NCBI RefSeq assembly: GCF_026004055.1
Contig: NZ_BPIJ01000001.1
Span: 1,660,744-1,724,743, forward strand
Direction: 5' to 3'
From: Meiothermus sp.
Lineage (GTDB): Bacteria > Deinococcota > Deinococci > Deinococcales > Thermaceae
DNA length: 64,000 nucleotides
The number at the start of each line of letters is the position of its first letter. The first letter of the stretch is position 1. The notes under the pieces were generated by a model. It searched no databases, was not told the origin of the DNA, and was given only the letters and a program-made list of their open reading frames with translations. Below are positions 26,803-38,383 of this stretch, piece after piece. The position numbers and the translations under genes were made by a program.

Positions 26803-27465
26803 ATGCTCACCGTACCTTACAAAGACATCAGCCCCCAAGAAGCCCGCAAGCTGCAAGAAGAAAACGCCCTCTTCGTGGATGTGCGCGAACCCGAGGAGTT
26901 TGCCCAGGTGCGCATCGAGGGGGCCGAACTCATTCCACTGTCGGAGTTTGCCGGGCGCTTCTCGGAGATTCCCCAGGACAAACCCGTAGTGCTCTACTGC
27001 CGCAGCGGCAACCGCAGCGCTCAGGCCGCAGGCTGGCTTTCGGCCAAGGGGTATTCCAACCTGCTGAACCTGGACGGGGGCATTATGGCCTGGTACCAGG
27101 CCGGGTTGCCACTGGACACCCAGCCCCTGGAAGCCACCTATCAGGACACCGCCTTCACCGAGCTGACCCCCCACGAGGCCCAGCAGTGGATTCAGGAGGG
27201 TGCTTATGTGGTGGATGTGCGCGAACCCTACGAGTACGCCATGGGGCACGTGCCAGGCGCGGTGAACATCCCCCTGGGGCGTTTTGTGGCGGAGTCTAAG
27301 AACCTGCCCAAAGACCGTAGGCTGGTGCTGGTCTGCGCCTCAGGCAACCGTTCCTCACAGGCTTCGGAGTTCCTGGTGGGCCAGGGCTTTGATGGCGCTA
27401 AGGTGGGGAACCTCGAGGGTGGCACCTACGGCTGGATGAGCGCAGGGTTTGAGGTGGCACGTTGA
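26803..27465 (+). CDS. Tandem-domain rhodanese
   Basis: A 220-residue protein from ATG 26803, behind GGGAGG, with two rhodanese domains. Domain 1 (about 1-105) has LFVDVREPEEFAQ and the active loop VVLYCRSGNRSAQ; domain 2 (about 115-220) has VVDVREPYEYAMGHVPGAVNIPL and LVLVCASGNRSSQ. Both Cys are present, unlike classic two-domain rhodaneses, where only the second domain is active. Its stop overlaps the next TTG start, showing translational coupling within the sulfur operon. The acceptor cannot be told from sequence. Confidence 0.88.
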   Translation: MLTVPYKDISPQEARKLQEENALFVDVREPEEFAQVRIEGAELIPLSEFAGRFSEIPQDKPVVLYCRSGNRSAQAAGWLSAKGYSNLLNLDGGIMAWYQAGLPLDTQPLEATYQDTAFTELTPHEAQQWIQEGAYVVDVREPYEYAMGHVPGAVNIPLGRFVAESKNLPKDRRLVLVCASGNRSSQASEFLVGQGFDGAKVGNLEGGTYGWMSAGFEVAR

Positions 27466-27803
27466 TCGGCTGGCTCCAAAACCTGTTGGGCGGCGGGGCG
27501 TCGGTGGGCCGCCTGAGCCCGCTCGAGGCGCAGGAAAAAGCCAAAGCCGGGGCCATTATCCTGGACGTGCGCACCCCCTTAGAACGCCAGGAAGGCAAAA
27601 TTCCCGGCTCACAGGCCCTCCCCCTGGACAAACTGGCCAGCGAGTGGGAGAAGCTACCCAAGCACAAAGAAATCATCTGCCAGTGCCGCAGCGGCAGCCG
27701 CAGCGCCAGCGCAGCGCGGTTTCTCGCCAGCAAGGGCTTCAAGGCCTACAACCTGGTGGGCGGGATTGAAGCCTGGAAGCGGCAGAAGCTCCCGGTGAAG
27801 TGA
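27462..27803 (+). CDS. Rhodanese with short membrane-like N-terminus
   Basis: A 113-residue protein starting at TTG 27462, overlapping the preceding stop. The N-terminal IGWLQNLLGGGASVGRLS is amphipathic and may bind the membrane or a partner. The rhodanese domain has ILDVRTPLERQEGKIPGSQALPL and the active loop IICQCRSGSRSASA. A close relative lies at 53015-53374 on the other strand (GWFKNLLGLG, TPLERKLSKIPGSQG). It overlaps the following gene start region, so it belongs to the coupled rhodanese series. Confidence 0.87.
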   Translation: MIGWLQNLLGGGASVGRLSPLEAQEKAKAGAIILDVRTPLERQEGKIPGSQALPLDKLASEWEKLPKHKEIICQCRSGSRSASAARFLASKGFKAYNLVGGIEAWKRQKLPVK

Positions 27804-28168
27804 TGCACGACGTTTTCCCCAACGAGCTTTCCCTCTGGCAAAAGCAGGGCGCGCTGCTGTTGGACGTACGCTCGCCCTTGGAGTACGCCAGCGGGCACGT
27901 CCCCGGTTCGGTCAATATCCCTCTTGAGCAGCTTTTGGATCACCTGGCGGCCCTGAAAAGCCCCCTTGTTACCATCTGCGCTACCGGTAGCCGGGCCGGC
28001 CTGGCCGCCGAGGTATTGGAATATGAGGGTTTTGAGGTGGGCAAGCTGGTGAGCGGTCTTCAGGGGTATGTGGCCCAGGGTTACCGGCTCGAGCGCTCCT
28101 CTCTGCCCTCCCCTGCTCCACAAGCGGTCGAAGCGGCCTTCAGGCCCGAGGAGGCCCCATGTTCTTAG
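27803..28168 (+). CDS. Rhodanese with proline-rich C-terminal tail
   Basis: A 121-residue protein from ATG 27803 (a GTG at 27800 is in frame). Rhodanese core LLLDVRSPLEYASGHVPGSVNIPL, active-site Cys in VTICATGSRAGLA, a loop less basic than the CRSGNRS type of its neighbours, which may change the sulfur donor. The last 30 residues ([20 protein letters not shown]) form a flexible tail with a terminal Cys. The stop lies inside the exporter gene (10-base overlap), so it is translationally coupled to it. Confidence 0.86.
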   Translation: MHDVFPNELSLWQKQGALLLDVRSPLEYASGHVPGSVNIPLEQLLDHLAALKSPLVTICATGSRAGLAAEVLEYEGFEVGKLVSGLQGYVAQGYRLERSSLPSPAPQAVEAAFRPEEAPCS

Positions 28169-28923
28169 CCTGGATGGGTGCCATTCTGATCGGCCTGGCC
28201 CTGGGGATGCTGGGCTCGGGGGGCTCCATCCTGACCGTACCCATCCTGGTGTACCTGGTGGGCGAGCCCGACAAGCTGGCCATCGCCGAGTCGCTGGCTA
28301 TCGTGGGCCTGATTGCCCTGGCCGGAGCCATTCCCTACGCCCTCAAGGGCCTCATTGACTGGCGCAACGTGCTGTTTTTTGGCATCCCGGGCATGGCGGG
28401 AACCTACCTGGGGGCTTATTTCTCGAAGTGGGTGCCGGGGGTCTGGCAGCTAGGGCTGTTTGCGGTGGTGATGCTGCTGGCGGCCTATATGATGTTCCGC
28501 CCGCCTAGGCTCGAGGCCAACCCCCAGAAGCGCTCCTACCTCAAAATCATCCTGGATGGTCTGGTGGTGGGCGTGCTCACCGGGCTGGTGGGGGTGGGTG
28601 GAGGGTTTCTGATTGTGCCGGCCCTGGTGCTTCTGGGCGGGCTGCCCATGCACCTGGCGGTGGGCACCAGCCTGCTGATCGTGGCTATGAAGTCGGCCAG
28701 CGGCTTTTACAAATACCTGCACCTGCTGCCCGAACAGGGCTACACCGTGCACTGGGACATCGTGCTGCTGTTTGCCGTGCTGGGCATTGTGGGTAGCTTG
28801 TTTGGCGGGCGGATAGCCGCTGCCATCCCCCAGCTCACCCTGCGGCGCAGCTTTGCTGGGTTTTTGGTGCTGATGGGGGTGTTTATCCTCTGGCAGAACC
28901 TGCCCAAGGTACTGCACGGCTAA
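28159..28923 (+). CDS. TauE/SafE (TSUP) family sulfite or thiosulfate exporter
   Basis: A 254-residue integral membrane protein with about seven or eight hydrophobic helices. It has the TSUP repeat signature twice: [19 protein letters not shown] near the start and [35 protein letters not shown] in the second half. Family members move sulfite, thiosulfate or sulfonates across the membrane. As the last gene of the persulfide operon it would remove sulfite or thiosulfate made by the dioxygenase and rhodaneses. Its stop overlaps the stop of the convergent LysR gene by 4 bases. Confidence 0.88.
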   Translation: MFLAWMGAILIGLALGMLGSGGSILTVPILVYLVGEPDKLAIAESLAIVGLIALAGAIPYALKGLIDWRNVLFFGIPGMAGTYLGAYFSKWVPGVWQLGLFAVVMLLAAYMMFRPPRLEANPQKRSYLKIILDGLVVGVLTGLVGVGGGFLIVPALVLLGGLPMHLAVGTSLLIVAMKSASGFYKYLHLLPEQGYTVHWDIVLLFAVLGIVGSLFGGRIAAAIPQLTLRRSFAGFLVLMGVFILWQNLPKVLHG

Positions 28924-29819
28924 GAAGCCAGCATCGCCCGCAGCGCATCCGCAGCCGGGTTGCCGGCCTCGCTGGGGTAGATAAGCCAAAAAAGCCGCCT
29001 GAGCTCCATGCCCCTAACCCGCAAGGCCCGCAGGTTGCCCACCTTCACGTTGGGTCGCACCACCACGTTGGATACGATGCCCACCCCGGCCCCCTCGAGC
29101 ACCAGCCGCTTGGTGACTTCGTGGTTGTCGGTGTAGAAGACCGGGTTAATCTCCAGCCCAGCCTGTTCTAGAGCCGAGCCAAACACCCGAAAGGTCATGG
29201 CCCCCGGCTCCCGCACAATCAGCGGCACCTCGGCCAAGCGCTCGGGGTCTATTTCTTCTTTTTTGGCCCAGGGGTGCTCCGGGGGCACAATCACCACCAG
29301 TTCGTCCTCGTAAAACAGCTTGCGCTCAAAGCCCTCGAGGTGTTCTACCGCCTCGACCACGGCCAGCTCCACCTCGCCTTGCACCAGTCGCTGGGTGAGG
29401 CGCTCGGAGCTACCGCTCTCCAACTTGATGCGAATCTCGGGGTAGAGCCGCTTAAACTCGGTCAGGTAGCGGGGGAGCACATATACCGCCATGGTGGTCG
29501 AAGCACCAATCTCCACTCGCCCGCGCTCGAGGCGCTCCAAAGCCTGAGCGGCTTGCATAAACTCCTCTAATGCTTCCACTGCCCGCCTGGCTTCGGGCAG
29601 CAAGTCCTGGCCGGTTTTGCTCAGTACCAGCCGGCGGCCCTGGCGGTGAAACAAGGGTTGACCCAGCAGGGTCTCGAGGGCCCGTAGGTGCTGGCTAACC
29701 CCCGGCTGGGTCATGCCCAAACTCAGGGCTGCGCGGCCCACGCTGCCCTCCTGTACCACACACAAAAATACCCGCAGGGCCTGGGGGTTGGGAAAGGGGC
29801 GTCGCTCTAGCATAAGCAT
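28920..29819 (-). CDS. cbbR: CbbR-like LysR-family regulator
   Basis: A 299-residue LTTR encoded divergently from the Calvin operon, the standard place for cbbR. N-terminal HTH: EGSVGRAALSLGMTQPGVSQHLRALETLLGQPLFHRQG. The effector domain has GASTTMAVYVLPRYLTEFKRLYPEI, VIVPPEHPWAKK and VLEGAGVGIVSNVVV. In other bacteria CbbR senses metabolites such as RuBP, PEP or NADPH and activates the cbb operon. The 78-base intergenic region carries a TTAT-N14-ATAA inverted repeat near 29823-29844. No good ribosome site precedes ATG 29819; ATG 29813 is possible. The assignment as CbbR rests on position, not on a diagnostic residue. Confidence 0.85.
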   Translation of the reverse strand: MLMLERRPFPNPQALRVFLCVVQEGSVGRAALSLGMTQPGVSQHLRALETLLGQPLFHRQGRRLVLSKTGQDLLPEARRAVEALEEFMQAAQALERLERGRVEIGASTTMAVYVLPRYLTEFKRLYPEIRIKLESGSSERLTQRLVQGEVELAVVEAVEHLEGFERKLFYEDELVVIVPPEHPWAKKEEIDPERLAEVPLIVREPGAMTFRVFGSALEQAGLEINPVFYTDNHEVTKRLVLEGAGVGIVSNVVVRPNVKVGNLRALRVRGMELRRLFWLIYPSEAGNPAADALRAMLAS

Positions 29820-29846
29820 ATATTATCAAAATCCACCAAAATAAAC

Positions 29847-29875
29847 TTGCACTATTTATCACAAGTACCTACCCT
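29847..29875 (+). promoter_or_regulatory. Promoter of the Calvin-cycle operon
   Basis: -35 TTGCAC (29847-29852), 17-bp spacer, -10 TACCCT (29870-29875), followed by a full AAGGAGGTGAT ribosome site before ATG 29898. The AT-rich TTAT/ATAA region just upstream (29823-29844) is where a LysR activator would sit. Confidence 0.6.
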
Positions 29876-29897
29876 AGACCTACCAAGGAGGTGATGC

Positions 29898-32343
<2,446 letters not shown>

Positions 32344-32370
32344 ACCGCCTTTGAAGCACAGGAGATAACC

Positions 32371-32793
32371 ATGCGTATCCACCAAGGAACCTTCTCTTTC
32401 CTGCCCGACCTGACCGACGAGCAGATCGAGCGTCAGATTGACTACATCCTCCGCAACGGCTGGTCGGTTTCCATCGAGTACACCGACGACCCCCACCCCT
32501 ACAACACCTACTGGCACATGTGGGGCCTGCCCATGTTCGACCTCAAGGATGCCGCCGGCGCCATGTTCGAGTTCAAGAAGTGCCGTGAGGCCTTCCCCAA
32601 CCACTACATCAAGATCAACGGCTTCGACCCCAGCCCCATGTGGCAGGCCCAGCGGGTGAGCTTTATTGCCCACCGGCCCACCCAAGACGACCCCGGCTTC
32701 CGCCTGAAGCGCACCCTGTGGGCAGAAGGGCGAATGCAGAAGTACGGCCTCGAGCCCTACGCCACCGATAAGCCCGCCGGGGAACGTTACTAG
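32371..32793 (+). CDS. rbcS: Rubisco small subunit (red type)
   Basis: A 140-residue small subunit that caps the L8 core to make L8S8. It begins with TFSFLPDLTDEQIERQIDYIL and has GWSVSIEYTDDPHPYNTYWHMWGLPMFD and YIKINGFDP, typical for red-type RbcS, which has a longer C-terminus (here about 40 residues) forming a beta-barrel in the holoenzyme. 27 bases after rbcL, in the same operon. Confidence 0.95.
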   Translation: MRIHQGTFSFLPDLTDEQIERQIDYILRNGWSVSIEYTDDPHPYNTYWHMWGLPMFDLKDAAGAMFEFKKCREAFPNHYIKINGFDPSPMWQAQRVSFIAHRPTQDDPGFRLKRTLWAEGRMQKYGLEPYATDKPAGERY

Positions 32794-32853
32794 ACTTGTT
32801 CGTCCCGCCCCTGGCCCAGGCTGGGGGTGGGACATCCCTAAAGGAAGGTGTTC

Positions 32854-33765
32854 ATGACCGAGACCGCAAACCCCACCGACCTGAGGGCCCTCTTGCAACA
32901 GACCGGGGTACCCGAGGTGCTGGAGCGCCTGGATCGCGAGCTGGTGGGCCTGGCACCGGTCAAGACCCGCATCCACGAGATTGCGGCCTACCTGGTAGTG
33001 GACAAGCTGCGCCGCGAGCTGGGTCTGGTGGCCACTCGCCCGGTGCTGCACATGGCCTTCACCGGCAACCCCGGCACCGGAAAGACCACCGTGGCCCTGC
33101 GCATGGCCACCATCCTGCACCGGTTGGGCTACATACGGCGCGACCACCTGGTGGTAGCCAGCCGCGATGACCTGGTGGGCCAGTACATCGGCCATACCGC
33201 CCCCAAGACCAAGGAAGTCCTGAAGCGGGCCATGGGTGGGGTTTTGTTCATCGATGAGGCCTATAGCCTGTACCGCTCCGAAAACGAGCGGGACTACGGC
33301 CAGGAGACCATCGAAATCCTGTTGCAGGTGATGGAGAACCAGCGCGAAGACCTGGTGGTGATCCTGGCTGGCTACGAGGACAAGATGGAGCAGTTCTTTG
33401 CCCTCAACCCCGGGATGCGCTCGCGCATTGCCCACCACATCCGCTTCCCCGACTACACCGAAGAGGAGTTGGTGGCCATCGGCAAGCTCATGATTGCCGA
33501 GCAGAACTACTACCTGGATGAGGCCGCCGAGCGGGCCTTTGTGGAGTACGTCGGCTGCCGCAGGCGGCTGCCCAACTTTGCCAACGCCCGCAGCATCCGC
33601 AATGCCATAGACCGCTTCAAGCTGCGCCAGGCCAAGCGGCTGTTTGAGCGGGCCGGCCAGGTAACCCCCGATGACCTGCGCCGCATTGCCGAGGAGGATA
33701 TCCGGGCCAGCGAGGTTTTCCGGGAGTGCGAGGAACTTATGAAAGGAGGCCAAGATGCCCCATAG
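32854..33765 (+). CDS. cbbX: Red-type Rubisco activase CbbX
   Basis: A 303-residue AAA+ protein from ATG 32854, behind AAGGAAGG. It has Walker [10 protein letters not shown], Walker [12 protein letters not shown], sensor region [15 protein letters not shown], and an arginine-finger region [17 protein letters not shown]. CbbX hexamers pull on the C-terminal tail of red-type RbcL to release inhibitory sugar phosphates, and are activated by RuBP. Its presence confirms the red-type call for rbcL. Its stop overlaps the prk start by 11 bases. Confidence 0.94.
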   Translation: MTETANPTDLRALLQQTGVPEVLERLDRELVGLAPVKTRIHEIAAYLVVDKLRRELGLVATRPVLHMAFTGNPGTGKTTVALRMATILHRLGYIRRDHLVVASRDDLVGQYIGHTAPKTKEVLKRAMGGVLFIDEAYSLYRSENERDYGQETIEILLQVMENQREDLVVILAGYEDKMEQFFALNPGMRSRIAHHIRFPDYTEEELVAIGKLMIAEQNYYLDEAAERAFVEYVGCRRRLPNFANARSIRNAIDRFKLRQAKRLFERAGQVTPDDLRRIAEEDIRASEVFRECEELMKGGQDAP

Positions 33766-34723
33766 ACCCTTCATGCTCGGCATTGCGGGCGACTCGGGGG
33801 TGGGTAAGACCACCATCTCAAGCGGCATCGCCCGCCTGTTGGGCCAGGAACGCACCACCAACATCTGCGTAGACGACTACCACCGGTATGACCGCAAACA
33901 GCGGGCCGAACTCAAAATCACCCCGCTCAACCCCGAGTGCAACTACATGGACATCATGGAGCAGCACGTACGGCTGTTGTCGCTGGGTGAGCCCATCCTG
34001 AAGCCGGTCTACAACCATTCCACCGGCACCTTCGACCCGCCGGTCTACATCCCGGCCCCCCGGCCCATCGCCGAAGGGAACCGGCAGATTCCCCGGGCAG
34101 TAGTGCTCGAGGGTCTGCTCACCCTATTCTCCCAGCCCATGCGCGAGCGCTACCACCTGAAGGTCTACCTCGACCCCGAGGAAGACCTGCGGCGGGAGTG
34201 GAAGGTCAAGCGCGACGTGGCCAAGCGGGGCTACACCCCCGAGCAGGTGGTGGCCGACATCGAGCGGCGCATGCCCGACTCCAAGAGCTTCATCTGGCCG
34301 CAAAAAGAATTTGCCGACATTGTGGTGCGCTTCTACCGGCCCCCGGGCTACGACCCCGAGCAACCCAGCACCCTCTCGGTGCGCATCGCCCTCAAGCGCA
34401 GCCTGCCCAAGCTCGACCTGACCGAGGTGCTGCACTCGGCCTACGAGGACGAGCCCTCGGTGATCCGGCTCGAGGCCCGCAAAGAAGCCGATATCCTGGA
34501 CATCTCGGGGGGCCTGGAACCCGAGCGGGCGGCGGTCTTCGAGCGGCTCATCTGGGAACAGCTCGGCCAGCACGCCGAACACTTCAACCCCGAGCTCATC
34601 GGCACCTTCTGGGACAAGGGTGGCCAGAGCTACCCCCTGGCCCTCACCCAACTGGTTATCGCGTATTATCTGGTACATATGCGTGAGCAGGCCATTCAAA
34701 AAGGAGCCCTGGCCTATGCCTAA
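33755..34723 (+). CDS. prk: Phosphoribulokinase
   Basis: Makes ribulose-1,5-bisphosphate from ribulose-5-phosphate and ATP; with Rubisco it is the enzyme specific to the Calvin cycle. 322 residues, Walker [30 protein letters not shown] with the catalytic Asp, [13 protein letters not shown], and [10 protein letters not shown]. The length and motif spacing are those of the larger class II form (cyanobacteria, plants, some bacteria), not the roughly 290-residue proteobacterial class I. A GGAGG lies before ATG 33755, inside the cbbX end, and the rpe start lies inside its own end. Confidence 0.93.
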   Translation: MPHRPFMLGIAGDSGVGKTTISSGIARLLGQERTTNICVDDYHRYDRKQRAELKITPLNPECNYMDIMEQHVRLLSLGEPILKPVYNHSTGTFDPPVYIPAPRPIAEGNRQIPRAVVLEGLLTLFSQPMRERYHLKVYLDPEEDLRREWKVKRDVAKRGYTPEQVVADIERRMPDSKSFIWPQKEFADIVVRFYRPPGYDPEQPSTLSVRIALKRSLPKLDLTEVLHSAYEDEPSVIRLEARKEADILDISGGLEPERAAVFERLIWEQLGQHAEHFNPELIGTFWDKGGQSYPLALTQLVIAYYLVHMREQAIQKGALAYA

Positions 34724-35390
34724 GCTCCTGGTGGCGCCCTCCATCCTCACCGCCGACTTTGCCCGACTGGGCGAGCAAATCCGCGAGGCCGAGGCGGCGG
34801 GGGTGGATTGGATTCACCTGGATGTGATGGACGGGCGCTTTGTGCCCAACCTGACCTTTGGCCCCTTGGTGGTGGAGGCCATCCGCCGGGTGACCCGGCT
34901 TCCCCTGGACGTGCACCTGATGATCGTGGAGCCCGAGCGCTACCTGAAGGACTTCGCCCAGGCCGGCGCCGACTGGATTACGGTTCACTTTGAGGCCACC
35001 CCCCACGCCCACCGGGCAGTGCAGCAAATCAAGGAGCTAGGCAAGAAAGCCGGGCTGGCCCTCAACCCGGCCACGCCCCTGGAGGCCATGCTGCCCCTGT
35101 TACCCGAGCTCGATCTGGCCCTCTTGATGAGTGTAAACCCCGGTTTTGGGGGCCAAAAGTACATCCCGGGAAGCACCGAGCGCATCCGCCGCCTGCGGGG
35201 TTTGCGTGACCACCTGAACCCGTCCTGTCTGATCGAGGTAGACGGGGGCATCAAGCCCGAGAACGTGGCCGAGGTCTACCGGGCCGGGGTGGATGTGGTG
35301 GTGGCGGGCAGTGCTTTGTTCAACAATCGGCCGGTGGCCGAGAATATGGAAAAACTGTTAGGAGAAGTGTATGCCGTTGGCCCTAGGTAA
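34716..35390 (+). CDS. rpe: Ribulose-5-phosphate 3-epimerase
   Basis: Interconverts ribulose-5-phosphate and xylulose-5-phosphate, feeding prk. 224 residues from ATG 34716, behind AAGGAG; it overlaps prk by 8 bases. TIM-barrel signatures: [37 protein letters not shown] (metal His and Asp), [27 protein letters not shown] and [13 protein letters not shown]. Its end overlaps the aldolase start by 20 bases. Confidence 0.94.
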   Translation: MPKLLVAPSILTADFARLGEQIREAEAAGVDWIHLDVMDGRFVPNLTFGPLVVEAIRRVTRLPLDVHLMIVEPERYLKDFAQAGADWITVHFEATPHAHRAVQQIKELGKKAGLALNPATPLEAMLPLLPELDLALLMSVNPGFGGQKYIPGSTERIRRLRGLRDHLNPSCLIEVDGGIKPENVAEVYRAGVDVVVAGSALFNNRPVAENMEKLLGEVYAVGPR

Positions 35391-36294
35391 AGACGTCCTC
35401 GACAAAGCACGGCGTGAAGGCTACGCCGTGCCCAGCTTCAACACCAACAACTTAGAGACCACCCAGGCCATCCTCGAGACCGCCGAGGCCCTCAGGGCCC
35501 CGGTCTTTATTCAGGTCTCGGATGGGGCCCGCAAGTACGCCGGGCTCGAGAACCTCTCCAATCTGGTGCGCGACATGGCCAGCCGGGTGAGCGTACCGGT
35601 GGTGCTGCACCTCGACCACGGTGCCGACTACAAGATGGTGCTACAGGCCCTGCGCGCGGGCTTTACCAGCGTGATGATCGACGCCTCGCACCACCCCTTC
35701 GAGGAGAACGTACACGAAACCAAAAAGTGCGTGGAGGCCGCGCACGCCGTAGGGGTCAGTGTGGAGGCCGAGCTAGGCCGCTTGCAGGGCATCGAGGACA
35801 ACATCGTGGTGGAGGCCAAGGACGCCTTCCTCACCGACCCCGACGAGGCCGCCCGCTTCGTAGATGCCACCGGCATCGACTACCTGGCCATCGCCATCGG
35901 CACCTCGCACGGGGCCTACAAGGGCAAGGGGCGGCCCTACATAGATCACGCGAGGCTCGAGCAGATCGCCCAAAAGGTTTCCATCCCCTTGGTGCTGCAC
36001 GGCTCCTCGGGGGTACCCCAGTGGCTCAAAGACAAAATGACCGCTACCGGAGCCGACCTCGGCGATCCCACCGGCATCCACGACGAGGACGTGCGCCGCT
36101 CCATCCCCAACGGCATCGCCAAAATCAACATTGATACCGACCTGCGCCTGGCCTTTACCGCGGGCATCCGCGAAGTGGTGATGGGCAACCCCAAGGAGTT
36201 TGACCCGCGCAAGATTCTGGGCAAGGGACGGGAGTACCTGAAGCAGGTCATCCGCGAAAAGTTCGAGCTGATGGGGACGGTGGGGCGGGCTTGA
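35371..36294 (+). CDS. fba: Class II fructose/sedoheptulose-bisphosphate aldolase
   Basis: A 307-residue zinc-dependent aldolase joining DHAP with glyceraldehyde-3-phosphate or erythrose-4-phosphate in the Calvin cycle. Landmarks: [30 protein letters not shown] (catalytic Asp and zinc His), [38 protein letters not shown] and [10 protein letters not shown] (zinc His), then [13 protein letters not shown]. Start ATG 35371 lies inside rpe. No transketolase, PGK or GAPDH is present here; they must come from central metabolism. Confidence 0.93.
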   Translation: MPLALGKDVLDKARREGYAVPSFNTNNLETTQAILETAEALRAPVFIQVSDGARKYAGLENLSNLVRDMASRVSVPVVLHLDHGADYKMVLQALRAGFTSVMIDASHHPFEENVHETKKCVEAAHAVGVSVEAELGRLQGIEDNIVVEAKDAFLTDPDEAARFVDATGIDYLAIAIGTSHGAYKGKGRPYIDHARLEQIAQKVSIPLVLHGSSGVPQWLKDKMTATGADLGDPTGIHDEDVRRSIPNGIAKINIDTDLRLAFTAGIREVVMGNPKEFDPRKILGKGREYLKQVIREKFELMGTVGRA

Positions 36295-36773
36295 ATCGTG
36301 TCGAGCAGCTCATCCAGGGCCTGCTCTGGCAGGCCCGCTGGGTGATGCTCCTGCCGGTGGTGGGCCTGCTGGCCGGGGCGGTCTACTTTGCAGTGCAGAC
36401 CGGAGTGGAGGTCTGGCGGGCCCTTAGCTCGAGTAGCCTGGAAAAAGCCCTGCCCCTCATGGTGGGTGCGGTAGACCTGGCGCTGCTGGCCTCGGTGCTC
36501 ATCATTTTTGCGCTGGGGCTTTACGAGCTCTTCATCGCCGAAGTGAACCGGCCCGAGGGCAGCTTGAACAATGTGCTGGTGGTGCGCAGCCTCAACGACC
36601 TCAAAACCAAGCTGGGCCAGGTCATCCTGATGATCCTGGTGGTAAAGTTCTTCGAGAAGGCCCAGGCTTTTTCACCCAAAGAAGCACTGGACTTTCTTTA
36701 CTACGCCGGGGCGGTGGCCTTTTTGGGGGCAGCTTTGTGGCTGGTACAGGCCAAAGAAAAACCCGGCAAATAA
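36291..36773 (+). CDS. YqhA/UPF0114-like membrane protein
   Basis: A 160-residue membrane protein starting at TTG 36291, whose start overlaps the aldolase stop. It has about four hydrophobic segments: WVMLLPVVGLLAGAVYFAV, AVDLALLASVLIIFALGLYELF, VILMILVVKFF and FLYYAGAVAFLGAALWLV. The LGLYELFI..VNRPEG and SLNDLKTKLGQVILMILVV stretches match the UPF0114 family. Function not established; coupling to the Calvin operon suggests coexpression. The operon appears to end here. Confidence 0.8.
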   Translation: MNRVEQLIQGLLWQARWVMLLPVVGLLAGAVYFAVQTGVEVWRALSSSSLEKALPLMVGAVDLALLASVLIIFALGLYELFIAEVNRPEGSLNNVLVVRSLNDLKTKLGQVILMILVVKFFEKAQAFSPKEALDFLYYAGAVAFLGAALWLVQAKEKPGK

Positions 36774-36806
36774 CCTTTAGTTATCCTTCAAATAACCCAA
36801 AGTAGC

Positions 36807-36834
36807 TTGCAAACCTTTTTTTAGGCGGCATACT
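36807..36834 (+). promoter_or_regulatory. Likely promoter of the cytochrome c gene
   Basis: -35 TTGCAA (36807-36812), 16-bp spacer containing a T7 run, -10 CATACT (36829-36834), followed by GGAGGTGAC and a TTG start at 36856. This separates the cytochrome gene from the Calvin operon. Confidence 0.5.
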
Positions 36835-36855
36835 GTAGGTTGGAGGTGACACAAC

Positions 36856-37332
36856 TTGACCAAGCATAAACTTTCCCTACTCTTCTCCTCGACTTTGTTG
36901 TTGGCTCTAGGAGCCTATCTGTTCGGTGCGCAAACTGCTGTGGCCCAGGCCAGCCCTCTTTACGCCCAGTGCCAGGGCTGCCATCAGCCCACCGGTGCAG
37001 GCATGCCGGGAGTCTTCCCACCCCTCGCGGGCCACGTGCCCGAGATTCTGGCTGCCAAGGGGGGCCGTGAATACTTGATTCAAGTCCTTCTTCACGGTCT
37101 GCAGGGTCAAATTACCGTGAAGGGTGCTAAGTATCAGGGTGCCATGCCTTCCTACGCTCAGCTCAAAGACGAAGAGATTGCCGGCTTGCTCAACCACATC
37201 TCCACCCAGTGGGGTAACAAATTCCCTGCAGGCCAACAGCCTTTCACTGCCGCCGAAGTCAAGGCCCAACGCGGCAAGACCATGACCGCGGCCCAGGTGC
37301 TGGAAGCCCGCAACAAGCTCGGCCTCAAGTAG
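36856..37332 (+). CDS. Periplasmic c-type cytochrome, monoheme
   Basis: A 158-residue protein starting at TTG 36856, behind GGAGGTGAC. A signal peptide (LSLLFSSTLLLALGAYLFGAQTAVAQA) exports it. One heme-binding motif CQGCH is seen at about residue 40, with axial Met in GAMPSYAQLKDEEIAGLL, so a His-Met class I cytochrome of the SoxX/cytochrome c5 style. It has its own promoter and terminator, so it is a single-gene unit. As neighbour of sulfur oxidation and DsrE genes it may carry electrons from thiosulfate or another donor to the oxidase; that link is inference. Confidence 0.88.
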   Translation: MTKHKLSLLFSSTLLLALGAYLFGAQTAVAQASPLYAQCQGCHQPTGAGMPGVFPPLAGHVPEILAAKGGREYLIQVLLHGLQGQITVKGAKYQGAMPSYAQLKDEEIAGLLNHISTQWGNKFPAGQQPFTAAEVKAQRGKTMTAAQVLEARNKLGLK

Positions 37333-37349
37333 ATTTGTCTGCAGTGTAG

Positions 37350-37374
37350 CCCGGACGAAAGTCCGGGTTTTTTT
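37350..37374 (+). terminator. Intrinsic terminator of the cytochrome gene
   Basis: CCCGGAC (37350-37356), GAAA tetraloop, GTCCGGG (37361-37367), then TTTTTTTA. A textbook Rho-independent terminator 18 bases after the cytochrome stop. Confidence 0.9.
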
Positions 37375-37379
37375 ATTTA

Positions 37380-37845
37380 TACCGGATTCAAAAAGATACT
37401 CTTCAAATCGGTGACGAACTAACCGAATCTGGTATAACTTAGTGGTCTGGTAACTAAATTTCCGAAGTTATGTACCGCACCCCGAATACATCGTTGTAGA
37501 GATTCCATCCCACTTCGGCCCCCGAGATGGCCTAAAAACGCCCTCCCTACCGCGTAGGGAGGGTGGGGGAGGGTATCAGGCAAGGCCCCCAATCCGCTGC
37601 GTGAAGGGCCAGGTCAGCCACCCCACCTGGCCTCCCCTACTGCGTAGGGGAGGGAAGGGGCGAAGCGGGGTGGGGTGCTTTTTGCATGACCGTACAGGCA
37701 AGACACCGAAGGCCCAGGTTTACGAGACACGGCGCGTTCTGAAGGCTAAACCCCATACTGCGTATTTTGTTACCAGACCACTAGAGCACTCCCGTTGGTC
37801 GGGTTAGTTCGTCACCAAATGGTGGCGAACTAACCGAATCTGGTA
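37380..37845. mobile_element. R3 element copy B, with nested R1
   Basis: Outer ends TACCGGATTC (37380) and GAATCTGGTA (ending 37845), flanked by TTA at 37377-37379 and 37846-37848. R1 copy 3 lies inside at 37443-37780. There is an extra internal right end at 37425-37434, so the element has been rearranged. The interior includes the GTTAGTTCGTCACC palindrome (37803-37834). No coding capacity. Confidence 0.65.
37443..37780 (-). mobile_element. R1 element copy 3, inverted (338 bp)
   Basis: The same element as at 13045 and 19726 but on the opposite strand; ends TGGTCTGGTAAC and GTTACCAGACCA. Flanks are TTAG (37439-37442) and CTAG (37781-37784), the only pair that differs. Sits inside R3 copy B. 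With copy 2 it forms an inverted pair around the sulfur and Calvin genes. Confidence 0.8.
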
Positions 37846-37864
37846 TTACTGGGGGCTACTTGGA

Positions 37865-38383
37865 TTAGCCCGCCTTGATGTAAGCAAACCCCTTGGCTTG
37901 CAGTTCGGCCACAGCCCCGACCCCCGATGGCACCCACTTGATGAAATCGTCTGAACGTAGCTTGCTTTCTGCAATGTTGTTGCGGGTGAAGGTAATCTGG
38001 CAGATGTAGTACTCCACACCCAACGCAGCCAACTGCTTAATGCGACTAAAAATGGCTTCTTGATCGAATTTATCGGCTGTCCAGGCCTGGGGCAGGCCCT
38101 CGAGGTCTTTCAGGAAAAACTTCACCCCTTGCCCGTGGGCCACCATCACCAACTTGAGCTTGAAGGGGTCGTTGTCGTAAACCGACAGATGGTTGCTCAT
38201 GTTGGTCAGGGTCTGGGCAAAGCGATCTGGAGCGCCATAGTCGCAGTGATATAAAGCAGCCATGGGCGTTTCTTTTTTGAACTGGCTATAGCTTAGCTTG
38301 TCGTTGGCCTGGGCCTGGAGTAGAGGTAGTGCGCCCAACCAAGCAGCCAAACGGATCAGCCCCCTGCGATCTACCGGCTTCAT
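37865..38383 (-). CDS. Periplasmic DsrE-family protein
   Basis: A 172-residue protein from ATG 38383. The N-terminus (MKPVDRRGLIRLAAWLGALPLLQAQA) is a twin-arginine-like signal with RRGLI, so export is likely. The mature part has the DsrE/DsrF-like fold: AALYHCDYGAPDRFAQTLTNMSNHL, LKLVMVAHGQGVKFFLKDLEG, and LAALGVEYYICQITFTRNNI, ending VPSGVGAVAELQAKGFAYIKAG. The Cys in YYICQIT is at the position often used in such proteins. These often occur with sulfur-oxidation genes and bind sulfane sulfur. Reverse strand to the cytochrome gene, separated from it by R3 and R1. Confidence 0.85.
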   Translation of the reverse strand: MKPVDRRGLIRLAAWLGALPLLQAQANDKLSYSQFKKETPMAALYHCDYGAPDRFAQTLTNMSNHLSVYDNDPFKLKLVMVAHGQGVKFFLKDLEGLPQAWTADKFDQEAIFSRIKQLAALGVEYYICQITFTRNNIAESKLRSDDFIKWVPSGVGAVAELQAKGFAYIKAG

